From positions 455,323 through 519,322 of the forward strand of contig NZ_PZJN01000003.1 in the NCBI RefSeq assembly GCF_003206695.1: a stretch of DNA of 64,000 nucleotides, read 5' to 3'. The notes under the pieces were generated by a model. It searched no databases, was not told where the DNA came from, and saw only the letters and a list, made by a program, of their open reading frames with translations. Shown here piece after piece: positions 55,056-64,000 of the stretch. The stretch comes from Salinicola halophyticus (lineage in GTDB: Bacteria > Pseudomonadota > Gammaproteobacteria > Pseudomonadales > Halomonadaceae). The position numbers were made by a program, and so were the translations under genes. How positions within the stretch are numbered: the first letter of the stretch is position 1; every line of letters starts with the position of its first letter.

Positions 55056-55585
55056 GGCGTCACGTCGTCCGTGCGGCCGAGACAGTGCCAGATGCCACCG
55101 CTCCACAGCCCGATCTCGTCGCCATCCTGCTCGGCGGTTTCGACCCAGCGATAGAACAGATTGCGGTGCAGGCGGGCCTGCAGCCCGTGACGAATGGGCA
55201 GCGCGGGCAGTGACTCCCCGCCCGGTGTCAGCGACAGCGACAATCGATGGGCGCCATCCAGCACCACACGATCCCCACAGGCGGTTGTCGCCAGCCAGTC
55301 GGCCCCCACGGGGTCGGCATCCGTCACCAGCAGCGGTAGATCCTCGACACGGATGCGCAGCTTCTCCCCCGGCGTCACCAGGAAATAGTCGCCTTCGGCT
55401 TCGCGCCGGAGCACGCGGCTCAGCAAGCTGACCAGCGCCGGGCGCCGGATCGGCGTGCCCTCGTGCACCCAGTCGCCGTTGGCCATGATCACCAGATCCA
55501 TGTCGCCGCACGAAGGTGGATCCCACTGCTCGAGCGGCGGTATGGTTTGCCCGTCGAACTGCTGGAACAGTGTATCGAGTTTCAT
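55052..55585 (-). CDS. DUF1285 family protein
   Basis: 177 residues beginning MKLDTLFQQF. The segments PPLEQWDPPSCGDMDLVIMANGDWVHEGTPI, LVSLLSRVLRREAEGDYFLVTPGEKLRI and the C-terminal LHRNLFYRWVE are typical of DUF1285, a widespread proteobacterial family without a firm function. It lies between tatD and the helicase and is coupled to the latter by an ATGA overlap. Confidence 0.85.
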   Translation of the reverse strand: MKLDTLFQQFDGQTIPPLEQWDPPSCGDMDLVIMANGDWVHEGTPIRRPALVSLLSRVLRREAEGDYFLVTPGEKLRIRVEDLPLLVTDADPVGADWLATTACGDRVVLDGAHRLSLSLTPGGESLPALPIRHGLQARLHRNLFYRWVETAEQDGDEIGLWSGGIWHCLGRTDDVTP

Positions 55586-55628
55586 CGTGGCCTCCGGATC
55601 ATGACGTCTTCACGTGGATGAAACTCCG

Positions 55629-56450
55629 TCACCCGAATGGATTGTCACGCTGAGCGTCAGGGGTACTGGCGGAGAATAGCCGATAGAAGTTGGCGCGGGT
55701 CTGCATCGCCACTTCGTCGACGGTAATACCCCGCTCCCGCGCGATGCACTCGGCGACCTCGACCACCCACTGCGGCTCGTTGGGCTTGCCGCGATGGGGA
55801 ACGGGGGCGAGAAACGGGCTATCGGTCTCGATCAACAGCCGGTCCAGCGGCACCTGGCGTGCGACGTCTCGCAGCGCCTCGGCACTGGCGAACGTCACGA
55901 TCCCCGACAGCGAGATGTAGAAACCCGATCTCACCGCCTCCCGCGCCATGTCGAGATCCTCGGTAAAGCAGTGAAGTACGCCGCCCACCTTGGGATCGAT
56001 GTATTCGCGGATCAGCGCCAGGGTTTCGTCGCGCGCCTCGCGGGTATGAACGACCACCGGCAGTTCGAGTTCGTGCGCGGCCTCCAGATGGGCAACGAAT
56101 CGTCGACGCTGAACGTCCCGCGGCACGCTATCGTAGTGGAAGTCGAGCCCGGTCTCGCCAATGGCCACCGCGCCGTAACGGTCCGCGCACTCCTGAATCG
56201 TTTTGCTGTCGGGCTCCACTCCACCGGATTCTACAGCCACCTCGTGAAGCGGATGCAGACCGATGCTGATATCGACATCGTCATGACGTCTCGCGATCTC
56301 GGCCAGATTCGGGGCGCCATCCAGCGAAGTCGAGATCGCCAGAAAGCGATGGACGCCGCGGGCCCGAGCGGCCTCCAGCGCCAGATCGAGGTCGCCGTCG
56401 TAGGGCGTCAGGTCGAGGCGATCGAGATGGCAGTGAGAATCGACGAACAT
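55629..56450 (-). CDS. tatD: TatD-family metal-dependent DNase
   Basis: 273 residues, a TIM-barrel metallohydrolase. Ligands are visible in MFVDSHCHLD (H6, H8), IGETGLDFHY, VVHTREA, HCFTED and IETDSPFLAPVPHRG. TatD enzymes are 3'-5' exonucleases active in repair of oxidised DNA. The ATG at 56450 is 6 bases after GGAAA; the long upstream frame is holB read in another phase. In Pseudomonas a pilZ gene lies between holB and tatD; here only 62 bp separate them. Confidence 0.93.
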   Translation of the reverse strand: MFVDSHCHLDRLDLTPYDGDLDLALEAARARGVHRFLAISTSLDGAPNLAEIARRHDDVDISIGLHPLHEVAVESGGVEPDSKTIQECADRYGAVAIGETGLDFHYDSVPRDVQRRRFVAHLEAAHELELPVVVHTREARDETLALIREYIDPKVGGVLHCFTEDLDMAREAVRSGFYISLSGIVTFASAEALRDVARQVPLDRLLIETDSPFLAPVPHRGKPNEPQWVVEVAECIARERGITVDEVAMQTRANFYRLFSASTPDAQRDNPFG

Positions 56451-56512
56451 GCAAATTTCCAGAGTGGGTAATGACGAGGGTGCCGACGGGAAGATCGATG
56501 ACGTCGGCGCGC

Positions 56513-57496
56513 TCAGGATCGCAGCAGGGCCGACCAGCGAACCAGCCAGGCCTCGAGCACCAGCTGCGGATTCGGATTGCCACCGGCCGCCACCAGACGG
56601 CGCTGCTCGCGGGCGTAATCGAGCAGTCGGAACCAGTCGCGGACCCGGGCGTTCTTGGCCGCCTGACGATAGAGCGGCAGCAGATCGCTGTTGCGCACCT
56701 GCTGCGGATCGCCGGACAGGCCGAGGCGAATCAGATCTTCGAGCCAGCCGATGCCATACCATAGTATGCGATCGAGTGACTGCGCATCGAGCCTTGCGGC
56801 TTCACCGACAGGCTCCCCGCCGCGGACCAGCGCATCGAAGAGTTCGCGCATATCCTGGCGCAGCTGGCGAGCGTCGGCGCCGGCCAGCTCTTCGGCCAGC
56901 AGCGGCAGGCCGCCGGCGACACGCAGCCAGAAACGCGCTTCGCCGCCGTCGCCCAGACGCTCTCGCAGCCAGGGTTCGGCCTCCTCCGGCCGCGGCGCCA
57001 CCAGGTTCCAGTGCTGACAGCGCGAGCGAATGGTCGGCAACAGCCGCGAGGGGGTATCGGAGACCAGAATGAACAGGGTCCGCTCGCCCGGCTCCTCTAG
57101 GCTTTTCAGCAGCGCGTTCGAGGCGGCGACGTTCATCGCCTCGGCCGGTTCGATCCGGATGACGCGATAGCCGCCCTGCTGCGCCGTCTGGGCGACGAAA
57201 CCGTTGACCTTGCGAATCGCATCGACGCGTATCTGACGGGATTTTTCCACCAGCCCCACGCTGAGAAGGTCGGGATGATAGCCCGCTCCCAGCATCCGGC
57301 AACCGTGACATTCGCCGCAGGCGACGTCGCCCGGCGCCCGGCACAGGGTGCGTGCGATCAACGCCTCGACCAGCGGCTGCTTGCCGATACCGCGCGGCCC
57401 CGACAGCAGCAAGGCATGCGGGAGACGACCGCTATCCTGGAGCTCGATCAGCTTTCGCCAGCGATCGTGCTGCCACGGCAGTGGCGTCATAGCCAT
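56513..57496 (-). CDS. holB: DNA polymerase III delta' subunit
   Basis: 327 residues, the clamp-loader subunit HolB. It has a modified P-loop ([16 protein letters not shown]), a zinc module with [29 protein letters not shown] and an SRC sensor motif (SRCQHW). The start is placed at the ATG at 57496, with AGAGGG 8 bases upstream, overlapping tmk by 10 bp; the ATG at 57490 is an alternative. Confidence 0.92.
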   Translation of the reverse strand: MAMTPLPWQHDRWRKLIELQDSGRLPHALLLSGPRGIGKQPLVEALIARTLCRAPGDVACGECHGCRMLGAGYHPDLLSVGLVEKSRQIRVDAIRKVNGFVAQTAQQGGYRVIRIEPAEAMNVAASNALLKSLEEPGERTLFILVSDTPSRLLPTIRSRCQHWNLVAPRPEEAEPWLRERLGDGGEARFWLRVAGGLPLLAEELAGADARQLRQDMRELFDALVRGGEPVGEAARLDAQSLDRILWYGIGWLEDLIRLGLSGDPQQVRNSDLLPLYRQAAKNARVRDWFRLLDYAREQRRLVAAGGNPNPQLVLEAWLVRWSALLRS

Positions 57497-58143
57497 GGCG
57501 CCACCCTCTGTTCCAGACACTGGGCGATGGCGCACTGGACGCGCTCCAGCGAGGGCGAGGCGTCGATGATCGCGAAGCGGGCGTCGGCTTCGGCCCGCGA
57601 CCGATAGGTAGCGCGCACGGCTTCGAAGAACGTATCCCGCTCGCGCTCGAAACGGTCCAGCTGCGCGCCACGTCCTGCCACACGCTGCGCGGCGACGATC
57701 AGTGGAACATCGAGCAGCAGCGTGAGATCGGGTTGCAAGCCGTTCTGGACCAGTGTTTCCAGGGTGCGAATGCGCTCGAGATCCACCCCGCGGCCCCCGC
57801 CCTGGTAGGCAAAAGTGGCGTCGGTGAAACGATCACAGACGACCCAGGCCCCCCGGTCGAGCGCCGGGCGGATACGCTCGGCGAGATGCTGGGCGCGAGC
57901 CGCGAAGACCAGCAGCAGCTCGGCGTCGTCGCTCCAGGACTCTTCACGCGTCGGGTCCAGCAGCAGTGCGCGGATCGCTTCGGCGCCGGGCGTACCGCCG
58001 GGCTCGCGGGTACGCACCACCTCGATCCCTCGCGCCGTCAGCCAGTCACAGACGAAGTTGACGTTGGTCGTCTTGCCGACGCCTTCGCCGCCTTCCAACG
58101 TGATGAAGCGGCCGCGCCGCTGTTCGATATCGCCTGCACTCAT
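57487..58143 (-). CDS. tmk: Thymidylate kinase
   Basis: 218 residues. The P-loop is GGEGVGKTT (18-26), the DR motif is [19 protein letters not shown], and the lid region follows near residue 150. It phosphorylates dTMP to dTDP. It lies between mltG and holB, the usual arrangement, and the holB start overlaps its stop. Confidence 0.95.
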   Translation of the reverse strand: MSAGDIEQRRGRFITLEGGEGVGKTTNVNFVCDWLTARGIEVVRTREPGGTPGAEAIRALLLDPTREESWSDDAELLLVFAARAQHLAERIRPALDRGAWVVCDRFTDATFAYQGGGRGVDLERIRTLETLVQNGLQPDLTLLLDVPLIVAAQRVAGRGAQLDRFERERDTFFEAVRATYRSRAEADARFAIIDASPSLERVQCAIAQCLEQRVAPWL

Positions 58144-58197
58144 GCGCTGTCGTCTCGTCGCTGTGGTCGGGGTCGTGGATCTGCTGGCGCCGCGATC

Positions 58198-59202
58198 TCA
58201 ATCGCGATTCAGAATGTAACGGCGGACGGCAGCATTGTGCTCCTGCAGCGTCCTGGAAAACTGGTGCGAGCCATCGCCTTTCGCCACGAAATAGAGCGAA
58301 TCGCCCTCTGCCGGGTGAACGGCCGCTTTCAACGAGCCCAACCCCGGCATCGCGATCGGCGTCGGCGGTAGGCCTTCGATGACGTAGGTATTGTAGGCGT
58401 TCTGGCGCTGAAGATCGGCGCGAGTGATGTTGCCGATGTAGCTGTCGCCCATGCCGTAGATGACAGTAGGATCGGTCTGCAGCCGCATCCCCTTCTGTAG
58501 GCGGCGCACGAACACGCCGGCGATCTCTTCGCGCTCGTCGGGTACGCCGGTTTCCCGTTCGATTAGAGAGGCGAGAATCAGCGCCTGGTAGGGCGAGTCG
58601 ATGGGCAGACCCTCGTCGCGCTCGTCCCAGACGCTGGCCAGGGTCTGCTGCATACGATCGTAGGCGCGGCGAAGAATCTCGGTATCCGTCACCCCCTTGT
58701 GATAGCGATAGGTGTCGGGAAAGAACTGGCCTTCGGGGTGAGTCTTTGCATGTCCCAGCGCCGCCATCACCTCGTCGTCACTCATGTCCTGGGTACGGTG
58801 ATCGAGCTTAGGTGCCTGATCCAGCAGGCGGCGCATCTGCTTGAAGGTCCAGCCTTCCGGAATCGTCAGCCGATAGGTCACGACCTGATCGCTGGAGAGA
58901 TGGGCGATGAGCTGACGGCCGTTCATCCCCGGCTCGAGTTCGAACTCCCCGGCACGTAACCCCTGGGTAGCCTGGGGCGCGATGCGCGCGAGCAGTTGAT
59001 AGGGCCACGCCGCATCGATGATGCCGCGGCTCGCGAGGTCATGCACGACCTGGGTGTAAGCGGCGCCGCGAGGCACCTCGTAGATCGTCGATTGGTCGAT
59101 CGCGATCGGTGCATCGAGCTGTTTCTGCCAGTAGTGAAACCCGCCAAAGACCGCAATCGTCGCCACCACCAGCAGCACGATCAGAATTTTGAGGACACGC
59201 AT
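58198..59202 (-). CDS. mltG: Endolytic transglycosylase MltG (YceG)
   Basis: 334 residues. One membrane helix near the N-terminus (about 5-22) and a periplasmic YceG domain ending in GLPPTPIAMPGLGSLKAAVHPAEGDSLYFVAKGDGSHQFSRTLQEHN. The catalytic Glu is in ASLIERETGV. It cuts nascent glycan strands to end synthesis. It lies between pabC and tmk. Confidence 0.94.
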   Translation of the reverse strand: MRVLKILIVLLVVATIAVFGGFHYWQKQLDAPIAIDQSTIYEVPRGAAYTQVVHDLASRGIIDAAWPYQLLARIAPQATQGLRAGEFELEPGMNGRQLIAHLSSDQVVTYRLTIPEGWTFKQMRRLLDQAPKLDHRTQDMSDDEVMAALGHAKTHPEGQFFPDTYRYHKGVTDTEILRRAYDRMQQTLASVWDERDEGLPIDSPYQALILASLIERETGVPDEREEIAGVFVRRLQKGMRLQTDPTVIYGMGDSYIGNITRADLQRQNAYNTYVIEGLPPTPIAMPGLGSLKAAVHPAEGDSLYFVAKGDGSHQFSRTLQEHNAAVRRYILNRD

Positions 59203-59221
59203 GTTGTTCCTTAATCGCCGG

Positions 59222-59241
59222 AAGCCGCGCAGAGGCGGCTT
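59222..59241 (-). promoter_or_regulatory. Small hairpin between pabC and mltG
   Basis: AAGCCGC pairs with GCGGCTT around a six-base loop, inside an otherwise continuous minus-strand operon. It could reduce read-through or stabilise the mRNA end; the T-run is on the non-transcribed side. Confidence 0.35.
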
Positions 59242-59259
59242 TTGGGCATGAGACGGGCG

Positions 59260-60066
59260 TCAATCGCCGAGGTTCAGCGGATAACCCAACTGCCGATGGG
59301 CAGCGTGACGGAAAGTATCGTTCGATTCGAGCGACCACTGCTTGAGCGCGTTGCCGGCGCTATCATCGAGCCGGCGAATGGGCCACACGCCCTGAACGCT
59401 GTTGATCAGCCAAGCGGCGTCAGCCGTCAGCAAGGTATCGAGCCCGGCGCGTACCCGATCGAGATCGACGACCTCGTCCAGCGCGCTCAACAGCGTACCG
59501 TCGACACCGCAACGATCGAGCAACGGTGTCTCGAGCCGCCCCGCCCGACGCCAGACCAGATTCATCGCCGTGGCTTCGACCAGATGGCCCTGGCTATCAC
59601 AGAGCAGCCCTTCGGCGATCGCGTCGTCCTGCCACTCCTGTCGCGCCAGCACGTTTTCCAGTCGGGCCAGATGCTTGATACCGGCCAGACGCGGCTGAAT
59701 GCCCAGGCGAAGCTCGCAACACCGTACCTTGACGCCTTCGAACCAGCGTCCGGGCGACGGCTCGAAGGGCGAATCCTTCCAGCGCCACCGCAGGTCGGGC
59801 GCTTCAGGCGGGCGATAACCCCGGCCACCGCTACCGCGCGTCAATATCAGCTTGAGGACCCGAAGACCCGGCCCGCATTGCGCCGGTAGCGCATGGATCG
59901 CGGCGAAGTCCGGCCGCGGCAAGGCCAGCCGATCGATCCCCCGCTCGAGACGCGCCATGTGGTAGTCCCACAGCAACGGCTGTCCATCCCGAACCAGTAC
60001 CGTTTCGAACAGACCGTCGCCATAGGCCAGACCGCGATCGTCGATCGGCAGTGCAGCTTCGCGCAT
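59260..60066 (-). CDS. pabC: Aminodeoxychorismate lyase
   Basis: 268-residue fold-type IV PLP enzyme that makes p-aminobenzoate from aminodeoxychorismate for folate. GIKHLARLENVLARQEW carries the PLP-binding lysine, DRGLAYGDGLFET opens the enzyme, and ATAMNLVWRR follows the active site. It lies 6 bp downstream of fabF and upstream of mltG, as in E. coli and Pseudomonas. Confidence 0.92.
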   Translation of the reverse strand: MREAALPIDDRGLAYGDGLFETVLVRDGQPLLWDYHMARLERGIDRLALPRPDFAAIHALPAQCGPGLRVLKLILTRGSGGRGYRPPEAPDLRWRWKDSPFEPSPGRWFEGVKVRCCELRLGIQPRLAGIKHLARLENVLARQEWQDDAIAEGLLCDSQGHLVEATAMNLVWRRAGRLETPLLDRCGVDGTLLSALDEVVDLDRVRAGLDTLLTADAAWLINSVQGVWPIRRLDDSAGNALKQWSLESNDTFRHAAHRQLGYPLNLGD

Positions 60067-60072
60067 CGCTGA

Positions 60073-61311
60073 CTAGACCTGAGTAAAGATCAGTGAACCA
60101 TTGGTTCCGCCGAACCCGAAGGAGTTCGACAGCGTCGTGCGAATCGGCATATCGCGTGCGGTGTGGGGTACGTAATCCAGCACGCAGTTCTCATCCGGGT
60201 TGTCGAGATTGATGGTCGGTGGCGCGACCTGATCGCGAATCGCCAGCACGCAGAAGATCGCCTCGACGGCACCGGCAGCCCCCAACAGGTGCCCGACCAT
60301 CGACTTGGTCGAACTGACCGCCACCTGACGAGCGCGATCCCCCATGACCTGCTCGACCGCACGACTTTCCGCCACGTCGCCAGCCGAGGTGGAGGTGCCA
60401 TGCGCATTGATGTAATCGATGGCCGAGGAATCGATGCCGGCGTCGCGAATCGCGTTGGCCATCGCCGCCGCCGCGCCGCTGCCATCTTCCGGCGGCGAGG
60501 TCATGTGGAAGGCATCATCACTCATGCCGAAGCCGGTCAGCTCCGCATGAATGGTCGCGCCACGGCGTTTGGCATGTTCGTACTCCTCGAGCACCATCAC
60601 CCCGGCCCCGTCAGACAGCACGAAGCCGTCGCGATCGCGATCCCAGGGACGGCTAGCGGCCTGCGGATCATCGTTGCGGGTGGAAAGCGCTCTGGCAGCC
60701 GAGAATCCGCCAAGACCCAGCGGCGTGGTCGCCATTTCGGCTCCGCCGCAGAACATCACGTCGGCATCACCATAGGCGATCGTGCGTGCGCTGTAGCCGA
60801 TGTTATGCGTGCCCGTCGTACAGGCAGTCGTGATGGCGATGTTAGGGCCCTTGAAGCCATGCTGAATGGCCAGGCTGCCGGAGATCATGTTGATGATCGA
60901 CCCTGGCACGAAAAACGGCGAGATCCGCCGCGCGCCACCCTTGCGCAGAGAGTCGTGGTTACGCTCGATCATCGGAAGACCACCGATACCCGAGCCGATG
61001 GCAACCCCGATGCGATGGGCGTTGGCCTCGGTACATTCGATTCCGGAATGACGCAACGCCTGCGTGGCCGCGGCCACTCCGTACTGAATGAACAGGTCCA
61101 TCTTGCGAGCATCCTTGGGATTGAGATACTCGCCGATATCGAAATTCTTGATCGCACCACCGAACCGCGTATTGAAACCGGTCGTGTCGAAATGCTCGAT
61201 CGGCGTGATGCCACTCGTCCCTGAAAGAAGGCTTTTCCAGCTCTCCTCGACCGTGTTGCCGACTGGCGTTACCAGCCCCATTCCGGTCACCACCACTCTT
61301 CTGCGCGGCAT
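60073..61311 (-). CDS. fabF: 3-oxoacyl-ACP synthase II
   Basis: 412 residues, a KAS II condensing enzyme. The catalytic cysteine is C164 in [11 protein letters not shown] and the histidines lie in [11 protein letters not shown] and [14 protein letters not shown]. It elongates unsaturated acyl-ACP and sets the temperature response of membrane lipids in E. coli. It is separated from acpP by 469 bp, an unusually wide gap for this operon, holding a terminator and a possible promoter. Confidence 0.95.
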   Translation of the reverse strand: MPRRRVVVTGMGLVTPVGNTVEESWKSLLSGTSGITPIEHFDTTGFNTRFGGAIKNFDIGEYLNPKDARKMDLFIQYGVAAATQALRHSGIECTEANAHRIGVAIGSGIGGLPMIERNHDSLRKGGARRISPFFVPGSIINMISGSLAIQHGFKGPNIAITTACTTGTHNIGYSARTIAYGDADVMFCGGAEMATTPLGLGGFSAARALSTRNDDPQAASRPWDRDRDGFVLSDGAGVMVLEEYEHAKRRGATIHAELTGFGMSDDAFHMTSPPEDGSGAAAAMANAIRDAGIDSSAIDYINAHGTSTSAGDVAESRAVEQVMGDRARQVAVSSTKSMVGHLLGAAGAVEAIFCVLAIRDQVAPPTINLDNPDENCVLDYVPHTARDMPIRTTLSNSFGFGGTNGSLIFTQV

Positions 61312-61424
61312 CTAATCTCCTCCGAACTTCCTGATGGCCATTTAGGCGCGGCTCATGAAGGACGATCCTTCGACTGTCATCGTCCCGCCGGATTGCCACC
61401 TCGACCTCGGCCCGACTGGCGCGA

Positions 61425-61430
61425 ATTATA
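61425..61430 (-). promoter_or_regulatory. Possible -10 box for fabF
   Basis: A perfect TATAAT on the minus strand lies about 115 bp before the fabF start in the 469-bp acpP-fabF gap (61312-61780). The -35 position reads GCCCAT, a poor match, so it may need an activator or be chance. No gene is visible in this gap. Confidence 0.3.
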
Positions 61431-61681
61431 CCTGAACAACCCGAGAGATGGGCGTCGTAAGCCGGGACTTTGGCATGACACCTCGCGGGCACTCGAGCCC
61501 TTCAATTTCCGCCACCCTGATTTGGAACACCAACTCATCGCCAAGCCGCCGCCAAGCCTTCTATCCTGGCCGGCCTTACACCCGGGCCTTCCGGCCACGA
61601 TGCCTGACCACCGGGTGGAGCACTCCCGTTTCATATTCCCGTTTCATGACAGCGCTTCCCGTGTGAGTCATTCAGAATGCA

Positions 61682-61710
61682 GAAAGCCGCTCTCATTGAG
61701 AGCGGCTTTC
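61682..61710 (-). terminator. Terminator after acpP
   Basis: GAAAGCCGCTCTC and its exact complement flank a three-base ATT loop, a 13-bp perfect stem. It lies 70 bp past the acpP stop. The T-run is short (TTTC inside the stem end). Confidence 0.7.
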
Positions 61711-61780
61711 CGAACATCGATACTGTCATCGACACTATTTAGCAGCTTGGCTTCTCTCGCCTCAGCGGGAGACGACAGGC

Positions 61781-62014
61781 TTACTGATGAGAGACGATGT
61801 AATCGATCGCTTCCTGAACGGTCGTGATCTTTTCAGCTTCTTCGTCGGGAATTTCGGTGTCGAATTCCTCTTCGAGCGCCATCACCAGTTCGACGGTATC
61901 CAGCGAATCCGCGCCGAGGTCTTCGGTGAAGGATGAGGAGTTCTGAATGTCCTCTTCCTTGACGTTCAGGCGTTCGGCAACAACCTTCTTCACGCGCTCT
62001 TCGATGGTGCTCAT
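61781..62014 (-). CDS. acpP: Acyl carrier protein
   Basis: 77 residues, acidic, with the phosphopantetheine serine S37 in [18 protein letters not shown]. It carries the growing acyl chain in fatty-acid synthesis. The order fabG-acpP-fabF is standard. It has its own candidate promoter in the 96-bp gap after fabG and a strong hairpin behind it, which would allow the high expression that ACP needs. Confidence 0.97.
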   Translation of the reverse strand: MSTIEERVKKVVAERLNVKEEDIQNSSSFTEDLGADSLDTVELVMALEEEFDTEIPDEEAEKITTVQEAIDYIVSHQ

Positions 62015-62064
62015 TATGTCGTTACTCCTAGTGGTACGAATCCGCCAGCTAAAAAGCTGCGGGT

Positions 62065-62093
62065 AGTTTATAGACCGCCCCCAGACGACGCAA
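62065..62093 (-). promoter_or_regulatory. Possible acpP promoter
   Basis: TTGCGT (62088-62093) and TAAACT (62065-62070) are 17 bp apart on the minus strand, matching 4 of 6 consensus bases each; an overlapping TATAAA is two bases off. The leader would be about 45 nt and contains a small CAGCT/AGCTG stem. Confidence 0.4.
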
Positions 62094-62110
62094 CCCGCGT
62101 CGCGGGAGGA

Positions 62111-62851
62111 TTACCGCATGTTCATGCCACCGTTAACCTGCAGCGTTTCCCCGGTAATATACCCGGCTGCATCGCTGGCGAGAAAAGCAATCGCGGCGGC
62201 GATCTCCTCCGGCTGGCCCAGTCGCGCCAACGGAATCTGTTTCAGAAGCGCGTCACGCTGCGCTTCCGGTAGAGACTGCGTCATATCCGTGTCGATGAAG
62301 CCCGGCGCCACGGCATTGACCGTGATCGCCCGCGACGACACTTCGCGTGCTAGGGCCCGGGTGAAGCCTTCCATACCCGCCTTGGCAGCAGCATAGTTGA
62401 CCTGTCCCAGATTCCCCATCATCGCGACGACGGAGCTGACATTGACGATACGGCCGAAGCGAGCTCGCGTCATCCCCTTGAGGCCAGCCTTGGAGACACG
62501 ATAGACCGACTTGAGATTGGTATCGAGTACCGCGTCCCACTCGTCTTCCTTCATCCGCATCAAGAGATTGTCGCGGGTAATGCCGGCGTTGTTGACCAGA
62601 ATGGTCGGCGCACCGAAGGTCTCGGTAATACGCTTGAACACCGCATCGACACTGTTCTGATCGGTCACGTCCAGCGCCAGACCCAATCCCTCGATACCCT
62701 CGGCCTTGAGATCGTCGTCGATTCTGGCAGCGCCGGCTTCGCTGGTGGCCGTGGCCACGACGATGCGCCCCTGACGCCCCAACTCGCGCGCCACGGCACG
62801 GCCGATACCCCGGCTCGCTCCGGTGACCAGCGCCACTCTACGTTCGGTCAT
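62111..62851 (-). CDS. fabG: 3-oxoacyl-ACP reductase
   Basis: 246-residue short-chain dehydrogenase. The cofactor motif is TGASRGIG (10-17), NNAG is at 87-90 and the catalytic triad is S140, Y153, K157. It reduces 3-oxoacyl-ACP with NADPH. The ATG at 62851, with GGTGA/AAGGGG a few bases upstream, is chosen over a frame extending 13 codons back into fabD. Four bp separate it from fabD. Confidence 0.96.
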   Translation of the reverse strand: MTERRVALVTGASRGIGRAVARELGRQGRIVVATATSEAGAARIDDDLKAEGIEGLGLALDVTDQNSVDAVFKRITETFGAPTILVNNAGITRDNLLMRMKEDEWDAVLDTNLKSVYRVSKAGLKGMTRARFGRIVNVSSVVAMMGNLGQVNYAAAKAGMEGFTRALAREVSSRAITVNAVAPGFIDTDMTQSLPEAQRDALLKQIPLARLGQPEEIAAAIAFLASDAAGYITGETLQVNGGMNMR

Positions 62852-62855
62852 GATT

Positions 62856-63824
62856 TCACCCCTTGGGCTCTTGGACGTCCAGCGCATCACGCGCCAGCTC
62901 GAGCGCCGAAGACAAGGTATCGGGATCGTTGACCGCGATCCCTCTCGCCTGACGCTGAATGCGTTTGTTCAAGCCGGTCAGCACTTTCCCCGGCCCGCAC
63001 TCGATGAAGACGGAGGCGCCATCCTCGAACATCGCGTTGACGCAGTCGGTCCAGCGGACCGGCTGGTAAAGCTGTTCGACCAGTCGCTGCTGCAGCACCT
63101 CGGTGGTCTCGGCAACCTTTGCGTTGACGTTCTGGTAGACAGCGTAACGCGGCAGCTTGAACTCAAGCTCTGCCATGGCGGCATCGACCCGCTCGGCGGC
63201 AGGCTGCATCAGTGCGCAGTGAGACGGCACCGAGACCGGCAACGGCAGAGCCCGTTTGGCTCCCGCTTCCTGACAAAGGGCGATGGCGCGATCGACGGCG
63301 CCCTGGTTGCCTGCGATCACGACTTGCCCGGGAGAGTTGTAATTGACCGCAGAGACCACTTCCGACTGAGCGGCGTCGCGACAGGCCATTTCGACCGCGG
63401 CATCGTCCAGCCCCAGAATCGCCGCCATCGCCCCGACGCCGGCCGGCACCGCCTGCTGCATCGCTTCGCCACGCAGGCGAACCAATCGCACGCCTTCGGC
63501 AAAGCCGAGTGCGCCGGAACAGACCATCGCGCTGTACTCGCCCAGGCTGTGCCCCGCCATCATGCCGGGGCGAGGCCCCTCGAGCTCCTGCCAGACACGC
63601 CAGATCGCGACGCTCGAAGTCAGCAGTGCAGGTTGCGTACAAGCCGTCGAGTTGAGCTCTTCTTCGGGTCCTTCCTGGACGACATGCCAGAGGTCGTAAC
63701 CCAATGCCTCCGATGCTTCATCGAAGGTCGTGCGTACGACACTGTAACGTTCGGCCAGCTCTCGCAGCATGCCGATCTGCTGCGAGCCCTGCCCCGGAAA
63801 GACCAAAGCCAGTGATTGCGTCAT
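62856..63824 (-). CDS. fabD: Malonyl-CoA:ACP transacylase
   Basis: 322 residues. The nucleophile S93 lies in GHSLGEYSAMV, QGSQQIGML near the N-terminus, and the catalytic His in PSHCALMQPA. It loads malonyl groups on ACP. I use the ATG at 63824, which has AAGGG 8 bases upstream; a GTG three codons earlier overlaps the plsX stop and is the alternative. Confidence 0.96.
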   Translation of the reverse strand: MTQSLALVFPGQGSQQIGMLRELAERYSVVRTTFDEASEALGYDLWHVVQEGPEEELNSTACTQPALLTSSVAIWRVWQELEGPRPGMMAGHSLGEYSAMVCSGALGFAEGVRLVRLRGEAMQQAVPAGVGAMAAILGLDDAAVEMACRDAAQSEVVSAVNYNSPGQVVIAGNQGAVDRAIALCQEAGAKRALPLPVSVPSHCALMQPAAERVDAAMAELEFKLPRYAVYQNVNAKVAETTEVLQQRLVEQLYQPVRWTDCVNAMFEDGASVFIECGPGKVLTGLNKRIQRQARGIAVNDPDTLSSALELARDALDVQEPKG

Positions 63825-63829
63825 CGCGC

Positions 63830-64000
63830 TCACCCTTGAAGTGATGAATCGTCGGATCTCGTCGAATCACGAGACCCGCTATCCACTCGGCCGTCGCTGA
63901 CGGTCGACGAGATAACGGGCGTCGCTGCGTCCTGAGACCATGCAGCGCGAAAATGCTCCGGCAGCCCGACTTCCACTTCACGCACTGCACGATCGATGGC
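63830..64000 (-). CDS. plsX: Phosphate acyltransferase PlsX, C-terminal fragment
   Basis: The last 56 codons and the stop of a frame that runs off the right edge. AIDRAVREVEVGLPEHFRAA resembles the final helix of PlsX, which makes acyl-phosphate from acyl-ACP for phospholipid synthesis, and plsX is the normal gene before fabD. The residues after it (Ser/Asp/Arg-rich) form an extra polar tail. The identification rests on this match and on gene order. Confidence 0.65.
   Translation of the reverse strand, partial: AIDRAVREVEVGLPEHFRAAWSQDAATPVISSTVSDGRVDSGSRDSTRSDDSSLQG

Noticed and set aside
61377-61634. 85-codon frame in the acpP-fabF gap
   Set aside because: No ribosome-binding site, Arg/Gly-rich random composition, and it overlaps the possible fabF promoter.
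1-64000. Mobile element, prophage or genomic island
   Set aside because: No transposase, integrase, terminal inverted repeats, tRNA-associated direct repeats or block of unusual composition was seen; gene order is that of a conserved chromosome.

Overview
The window looks like a GC-rich gammaproteobacterial chromosome, most likely from the Halomonas/Salinicola/Kushneria side of the Oceanospirillales. The evidence is gene content and order: mucD-lepA-lepB-rnc-era-recO-pdxJ downstream of an rpoE(algU)-mucA-mucB set, a gacS/cysM/rlmD/relA/mazG block and a plsX-fabD-fabG-acpP-fabF-pabC-mltG-tmk-holB-tatD block are all arrangements known from Pseudomonas-like gammaproteobacteria. The genus is inferred. 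There is no rRNA, tRNA, insertion sequence, prophage or CRISPR array. Nearly all of the window is ordinary chromosomal backbone.

Layout. 1-9.6 kb: start of an FKBP-type prolyl isomerase, rfaH, ampG, a SEC-C/TPR protein, an unidentified 637-residue membrane protein, topB and panE. 9.6-13.4 kb: a sugar porter with a P-loop small-molecule kinase, then the cbpA-cbpM chaperone pair. 13.5-24.9 kb: ppc; the mazG-relA-rlmD-cysM run, which deals with nucleotide clean-up, the stringent response, rRNA methylation and cysteine synthesis; then a divergent GacS/BarA-type hybrid kinase. 24.9-35.8 kb: the minus-strand rpoE-mucA-mucB-mucD envelope-stress set and the lepA-lepB-rnc-era-recO-pdxJ set. 36-42.5 kb: DAHP synthase, dinG, rhlB, a small basic protein and xthA. 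42.6-47.8 kb: a six-gene TonB energy-transduction operon of the Vibrio TonB2/TtpC type (DUF3450, TtpC, ExbB, ExbD, TonB, TPR protein). 48-52 kb: etfB-etfA and, divergently, ETF-ubiquinone oxidoreductase. 52-64 kb: a sulfurtransferase, a UvrD-like helicase, a DUF1285 protein, tatD, holB, tmk, mltG, pabC and the fatty-acid genes fabF, acpP, fabG, fabD and the end of plsX.

Several genes are tightly coupled through ATGA or TGATG overlaps: topB/panE, cbpA/cbpM, rnc/era, mucA/mucB, exbD/tonB, DUF3450/ttpC and DUF1285/helicase. Many start sites were moved inward from the longest reading frame because a good ribosome-binding site sits at the inner ATG.

I see no clearly new multi-gene system. The unusual signals are subtler. 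Short tandem repeats recur in otherwise conserved genes and in gaps. They include an acidic repeat array inserted in the receiver domain of the GacS-like kinase, DGSC repeats in TopB, an Asp/Gly run in RlmD, a His/Asp tail on PdxJ, and a 21-bp repeat that falls in a possible 53-codon gene between rpoE and mucA. A perfect 16-bp palindrome lies between mazG and ppc, with look-alikes upstream of the sugar kinase. The 637-residue membrane protein and the 83-residue basic protein coupled to xthA have no function I can assign.
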